A stretch of DNA of 16,107 bases, taken from contig CAUBUJ010000024.1 of NCBI GenBank assembly GCA_958439155.1, positions 1 to 16,107 of the forward strand, read 5' to 3'. The translations under genes and the position numbers were made by a program. The notes beneath the pieces were generated by a model. The model had not been told where the DNA came from. It saw nothing but the letters and a program-made list of their open reading frames with translations, and did not search any database. This DNA is from an uncultured Veillonellaceae bacterium (lineage in GTDB: Bacteria; Bacillota; Negativicutes; Veillonellales; Dialisteraceae). Positions 13,431-16,107 of this stretch are shown here, piece by piece (the first letter of the stretch is position 1; every line of letters begins with the position of its first letter).

Positions 13431-13950
13431 CCGGCTGGCGGCTTCTCTGGAAGCGTATCTTTTTATTCATGCCGCGCCGGTGAAGCGGCAGGTTCTTTGC
13501 CAGCTTCTGCACGAGGAGAGCCGGCGTATTGATGAAGCACTGGCGGTGCTGGAGAAAAAGTACAGCGCCGAGTCTTCCGGCATTACCCTTCATGAGACAG
13601 GCGCGGGGATTGCGATCGTGACGAAAAAGGAATACGATGGGTGGCTCCGGGAAACCGCCGGGGCGGAATCGTCCCTGTCGCCGGCAGCGATAGAGACGCT
13701 TGCGGTGATTGCCGGGAAAGAGCCGGTGACCCGGGCGGAAATTGAACGGATTCGCGGCGTATCGGCCGGGCGGATTCTATCGTCTCTCATGGAGAAAGAC
13801 CTGGTGGAAGAACGGGGGCGGCTCGATGTGCCGGGACGGCCCATTTTGTATGGCACGACGAAGCGGTTCCTCCAGTGCGCCGGCATCAGCGACGTGAAGG
13901 AGCTGCACGACAGATGGGCGAAACGGCTTACGGAAGGAGAATTATTTTGA
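13417..13950 (+). CDS. scpB: segregation and condensation protein B
   Basis: ScpB is the dimeric winged-helix partner of ScpA in the SMC complex. ATG at 13417 follows AAAGGAGGGG closely and gives 177 residues, the normal size; the longer frame from 13390 lacks a better start. Typical ScpB segments are seen: an N-terminal SLEAYLFIHAAPV helix, then LSPAAIETLAVIAGKEPVTR followed by AEIERIRGVSAGRILSSL, and the second winged helix with GRPILYGTTKRFLQ. It overlaps scpA by 14 bases and the rluB start by four, so translation of the three genes is coupled. Confidence 0.95.
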   Translation: MRGIDRLAASLEAYLFIHAAPVKRQVLCQLLHEESRRIDEALAVLEKKYSAESSGITLHETGAGIAIVTKKEYDGWLRETAGAESSLSPAAIETLAVIAGKEPVTRAEIERIRGVSAGRILSSLMEKDLVEERGRLDVPGRPILYGTTKRFLQCAGISDVKELHDRWAKRLTEGELF

Positions 13951-14669
13951 AAGAACGGCTGCAGAAAGTACTGAGTCACGCCGGGGTAGCATCCCGGAGA
14001 AAAGCGGAAGAACTGATTGTAAAAGGCCTCGTCCGGGTGAACGGGAAGGTCGTGAGAGAATTGGGGACGGAAGCAGATCCGGCGAAAGACCGGGTGGAAG
14101 TGGATGGGGTGCGCCTCCGCCCGGAAAAGCTGCGGTACTTCCTTTTGAACAAGCCTGACCGGGCAATTTCCTCTGTGCGCGATCCCCAGGGGCGCCGGAC
14201 AGTGCTGGATTTCTTCCCAAAAGTGAAAGAGCGCATTTTCCCTGTGGGCCGTCTCGACTATCATTCCGAGGGACTGCTCCTTCTCACCAATGACGGGGAA
14301 CTGGATTTCATTCTGACCCACCCCAGTCATGAAGTGAAGAAAACCTATGAAGTGACGGTACGGGGGAAATTTTCAGAAGCGCTCGCCGCGAAAATGGCGC
14401 GGGGCGTGTCCCTCCCGGACGGGCGGACCGCTCCTTGTGAGATCACGGTGCGCCAGTATGACGCCGCCCGGAACAGGACGTACCTTACCATGACACTTCA
14501 TGAAGGGAAGAACCGGGAAATCCGCCGGATGATGGAGGCCTTCCATTATCCTGTGTTTGCGCTCAAACGTGTGTCTTACAGCTTTCTGACGCTGGAAGGC
14601 GTGGCGAAAGGGACGTACCGGGCGCTGACAGAAAGTGAGGTGCGCCGTCTCTATGAACTCCATCAATAA
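13947..14669 (+). CDS. rluB: 23S rRNA pseudouridine synthase, RluB/RsuA family
   Basis: This enzyme converts a uridine in large-subunit rRNA to pseudouridine. It starts at TTG (13947): GGAAGGAG lies 7 bases upstream, the TTGA overlaps the scpB stop, and the S4 domain begins at once (KERLQKVLSHAGVASRRKAE). The 240 residues hold the S4 RNA-binding domain (about 2-60) and the catalytic domain, with the active aspartate Asp104 in GRLDYHSEGLLLLTND and the family segment EGKNREIRRMM near residue 190. The location next to scpB is standard in Firmicutes. RluB and RsuA-like members are hard to separate by sequence; synteny favours RluB. Confidence 0.92.
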   Translation: MKERLQKVLSHAGVASRRKAEELIVKGLVRVNGKVVRELGTEADPAKDRVEVDGVRLRPEKLRYFLLNKPDRAISSVRDPQGRRTVLDFFPKVKERIFPVGRLDYHSEGLLLLTNDGELDFILTHPSHEVKKTYEVTVRGKFSEALAAKMARGVSLPDGRTAPCEITVRQYDAARNRTYLTMTLHEGKNREIRRMMEAFHYPVFALKRVSYSFLTLEGVAKGTYRALTESEVRRLYELHQ

Positions 14670-15906
14670 AACCATTGCCGTCATCGGCGGCGGCGCGGCG
14701 GGGTTGCTGGCAGCGGTGACCGCGGCGGAAGCGGGAGCGCATGTCCTTCTTTTTGAAAAGATGGACCGGGTCGGTCTTAAAATGGGCATCACCGGGAAAG
14801 GGCGGTGCAATCTGACCAACGCGGCGCCCATCGCGGATTTTATCGGAAAAACACCGGGGAATGGGAAATTTCTCTTCAGCGCGTACAAGAAATTTTCCAA
14901 TGAAGATCTGCTGTCGCTTCTCCATTCGTGGGGGCTCGAAACCATTGTGGAACGGGGCGGCCGGGTCTTTCCAAAGAGCGAAGACGCCCAGGAAGTGCGC
15001 CATCTTTTCATGGACCGTCTGAAAGAAGCGGGGGCAGAGGTGCATCTGTCGGAACCGGTCCATGAAATTGTCACAAAAGACGGCGCGGCCGCTGCGGTGG
15101 TGACCTCTTTCGGCACGTACCAGGCGGACGCAGTCATCGTGACCACTGGCGGGAAATCCTATCCCCGCACGGGGTCCACCGGCGACGGATACCGCATGGC
15201 AGAGACCCTGGGTCATACAGTGAAACCAATCCGCCCTGCCCTCATACCGCTTGTCACGAAGGAAAGCTGGTGCAAAGGGCTGCAGGGGCTTTCTCTGAAA
15301 AATGTGACACTCACCGTAAGCGGCGGCGGCCGGAGAAAAGCGTCCCAGTTTGGCGAGATGCTTTTCACCCATTTCGGCGTGTCCGGCCCGATCGTGCTCT
15401 ACCTGAGCGACCAGGTCTCTCTCTGGCTTTCCCAGGGTCATACAGTGACAGGGGAAATCAACTTGAAGCCGGCGCTTTCTGAAGAAGTGCTGGACAAACG
15501 GCTTCTCCGGGATCTGTCCAAATTCCATTTGAAGCAGATGGGCAATGCCCTGCAGGAATTGATGCCGCAGCGTCTGATTGACGTGATTCTCCGCTTGTCT
15601 GATATTCCAAAAGATCTCTGCGCGTCGGACCTGACGAAGCACCAGCGGATGAACCTGCGCTATGCCATCCAGCACATGCCTCTCCATTTCACAGGGACCC
15701 GTCCCATTGAGGAAGCGATCGTGACCGCCGGCGGTGTATCGGTGAAGGAAATAAACGCATCTACTATGGAATCCAAACTGGTGAAAGGGCTTTATTTCGC
15801 AGGAGAGGTCATGGATATCCATGCCTACACAGGGGGATACAATCTGCAGGCGGCCTTTTCTACAGGACGGGCAGCGGCGCTCTCTGCGTGCGGGATAACA
15901 GAATAA
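14653..15906 (+). CDS. HI0933/YhiN-family FAD-dependent flavoprotein (BaiN-like)
   Basis: This 417-residue flavoprotein belongs to the HI0933-like family, often annotated as NAD(P)/FAD-dependent oxidoreductase or BaiN; the substrate of most members is unknown. The N-terminal FAD Rossmann motif is IAVIGGGAAGLLAA (8-21), followed by the family mark GITGKGRCNLTN. The C-terminal FAD-contact stretch GLYFAGEVMDIHAYTGGYNL is complete. The start at ATG 14653 has GAGGTG about 10 bases upstream. An in-frame GTG at 14635 is a weaker alternative. It overlaps rluB by 17 bases and ends the operon at a strong terminator. It follows scpAB-rluB in many Firmicutes as far as I recall. Confidence 0.9.
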   Translation: MNSINKTIAVIGGGAAGLLAAVTAAEAGAHVLLFEKMDRVGLKMGITGKGRCNLTNAAPIADFIGKTPGNGKFLFSAYKKFSNEDLLSLLHSWGLETIVERGGRVFPKSEDAQEVRHLFMDRLKEAGAEVHLSEPVHEIVTKDGAAAAVVTSFGTYQADAVIVTTGGKSYPRTGSTGDGYRMAETLGHTVKPIRPALIPLVTKESWCKGLQGLSLKNVTLTVSGGGRRKASQFGEMLFTHFGVSGPIVLYLSDQVSLWLSQGHTVTGEINLKPALSEEVLDKRLLRDLSKFHLKQMGNALQELMPQRLIDVILRLSDIPKDLCASDLTKHQRMNLRYAIQHMPLHFTGTRPIEEAIVTAGGVSVKEINASTMESKLVKGLYFAGEVMDIHAYTGGYNLQAAFSTGRAAALSACGITE

Positions 15907-15923
15907 GAAAAATGACTTTTATG

Positions 15924-15952
15924 GGAATGGAGAGAAGGATCCATTCCTTTTT
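15924..15952 (+). terminator. terminator of the scpA operon
   Basis: GGAATGGA (15924-15931) pairs perfectly with TCCATTCC (15940-15947) around an 8-base loop, followed by TTTTT. It lies 18 bases after the flavoprotein stop. Confidence 0.88.
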
Positions 15953-15954
15953 CT

Positions 15955-15982
15955 TTGCAAAATATCCAATGTATCGTATACT
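15955..15982 (+). promoter_or_regulatory. promoter of the right-edge gene
   Basis: TTGCAA (15955-15960), a 16-base spacer and TATACT (15977-15982) form a reasonable promoter. The start near 15989 leaves a leader of about 39 bases to the ATG at 16028. Confidence 0.65.
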
Positions 15983-16027
15983 ATGGACAAGAAAGATCAT
16001 TTTTTATGAAATAGAAAGGTGATGGAC

Positions 16028-16107
16028 ATGCATTCGTTGTGGCTTGTATTGTCCAGTGTGTTCTTCGGCGTTGCCGGGGTGTATTCTTTCATGCATCCTG
16101 ACGCGGC
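16028..16107 (+). CDS. start of a membrane protein (partial)
   Basis: ATG at 16028 lies about 5-8 bases after AAAGGTG and opens a frame of 26 codons to the window edge. The residues MHSLWLVLSSVFFGVAGVYS form one hydrophobic segment, then FMHPDA. An in-frame ATG at 16022 is too close to the ribosome site. The gene has its own promoter and follows a terminator. Too little remains to name a family; it could be a multi-pass membrane protein or a secreted protein with an uncleaved anchor. Confidence 0.65.
   Translation, partial: MHSLWLVLSSVFFGVAGVYSFMHPDA

Noticed and set aside
15971..15986. GTATACTATG at the right-edge promoter as a third, inverted copy of the 39-bp repeat
   Set aside because: Only about 10 bp are shared, centred on a palindromic -10 sequence (AGTATACT); the rest does not align.

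Overview
The window reads as chromosomal DNA from an anaerobic Firmicute with an outer membrane (class Negativicutes, for example a Veillonellaceae/Selenomonadaceae-type organism). It mixes Firmicutes features (a T-box riboswitch, scpA-scpB-rluB order, strong AGGAGG ribosome binding sites) with a Gram-negative trait, a complete HAE1-type RND efflux permease with a lipoprotein membrane fusion partner. Most genes are visibly GC-rich. The genus cannot be fixed from the sequence alone. No rRNA, tRNA, CRISPR array, transposase or phage gene was seen.

Left block (1-3500, minus strand) is a methionine synthesis operon. A strong sigma-70 type promoter (TTGACA-17-TATAGT) drives a T-box leader whose specifier triplet I read as AUG (Met). 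It is followed by a free-standing B12 methionine synthase reactivation protein, a MetH lacking that domain, and the first codons of another gene running off the left edge. The leader should let uncharged tRNA-Met switch on methionine synthesis.

Centre-left (3520-5793, plus strand): a MarR-type repressor and a membrane-anchored metallophosphoesterase share an ATGA overlap. They are preceded by a TATAAT promoter that two tandem 20-bp inverted repeats, spaced 21 bp, cover, which suggests autorepression. A YhcH/EbgC-like cupin gene follows with its own extended -10 promoter.

Centre (5809-10268): an efflux operon of membrane fusion lipoprotein and AcrB-like permease, with promoter and terminator but no outer membrane channel gene. 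Next comes a single-gene unit for an L-cysteine desulfidase (CyuA/YhaM family), also with its own promoter and terminator.

Right (11768-12660): a visibly AT-richer stretch carries an unknown two-TM protein with a possible PH-like domain. It is bracketed by two near-identical direct repeats of about 39 bp and looks inserted between cyuA and the next operon. That operon (12690-15906) is scpA-scpB-rluB-HI0933-family flavoprotein, with every junction overlapping. A terminator, a promoter and the start of a membrane protein close the window.

I see no clearly new multi-gene system. The items most worth a second look are the methionine T-box, the tandem operators at the marR promoter, and the repeat-flanked unknown gene.
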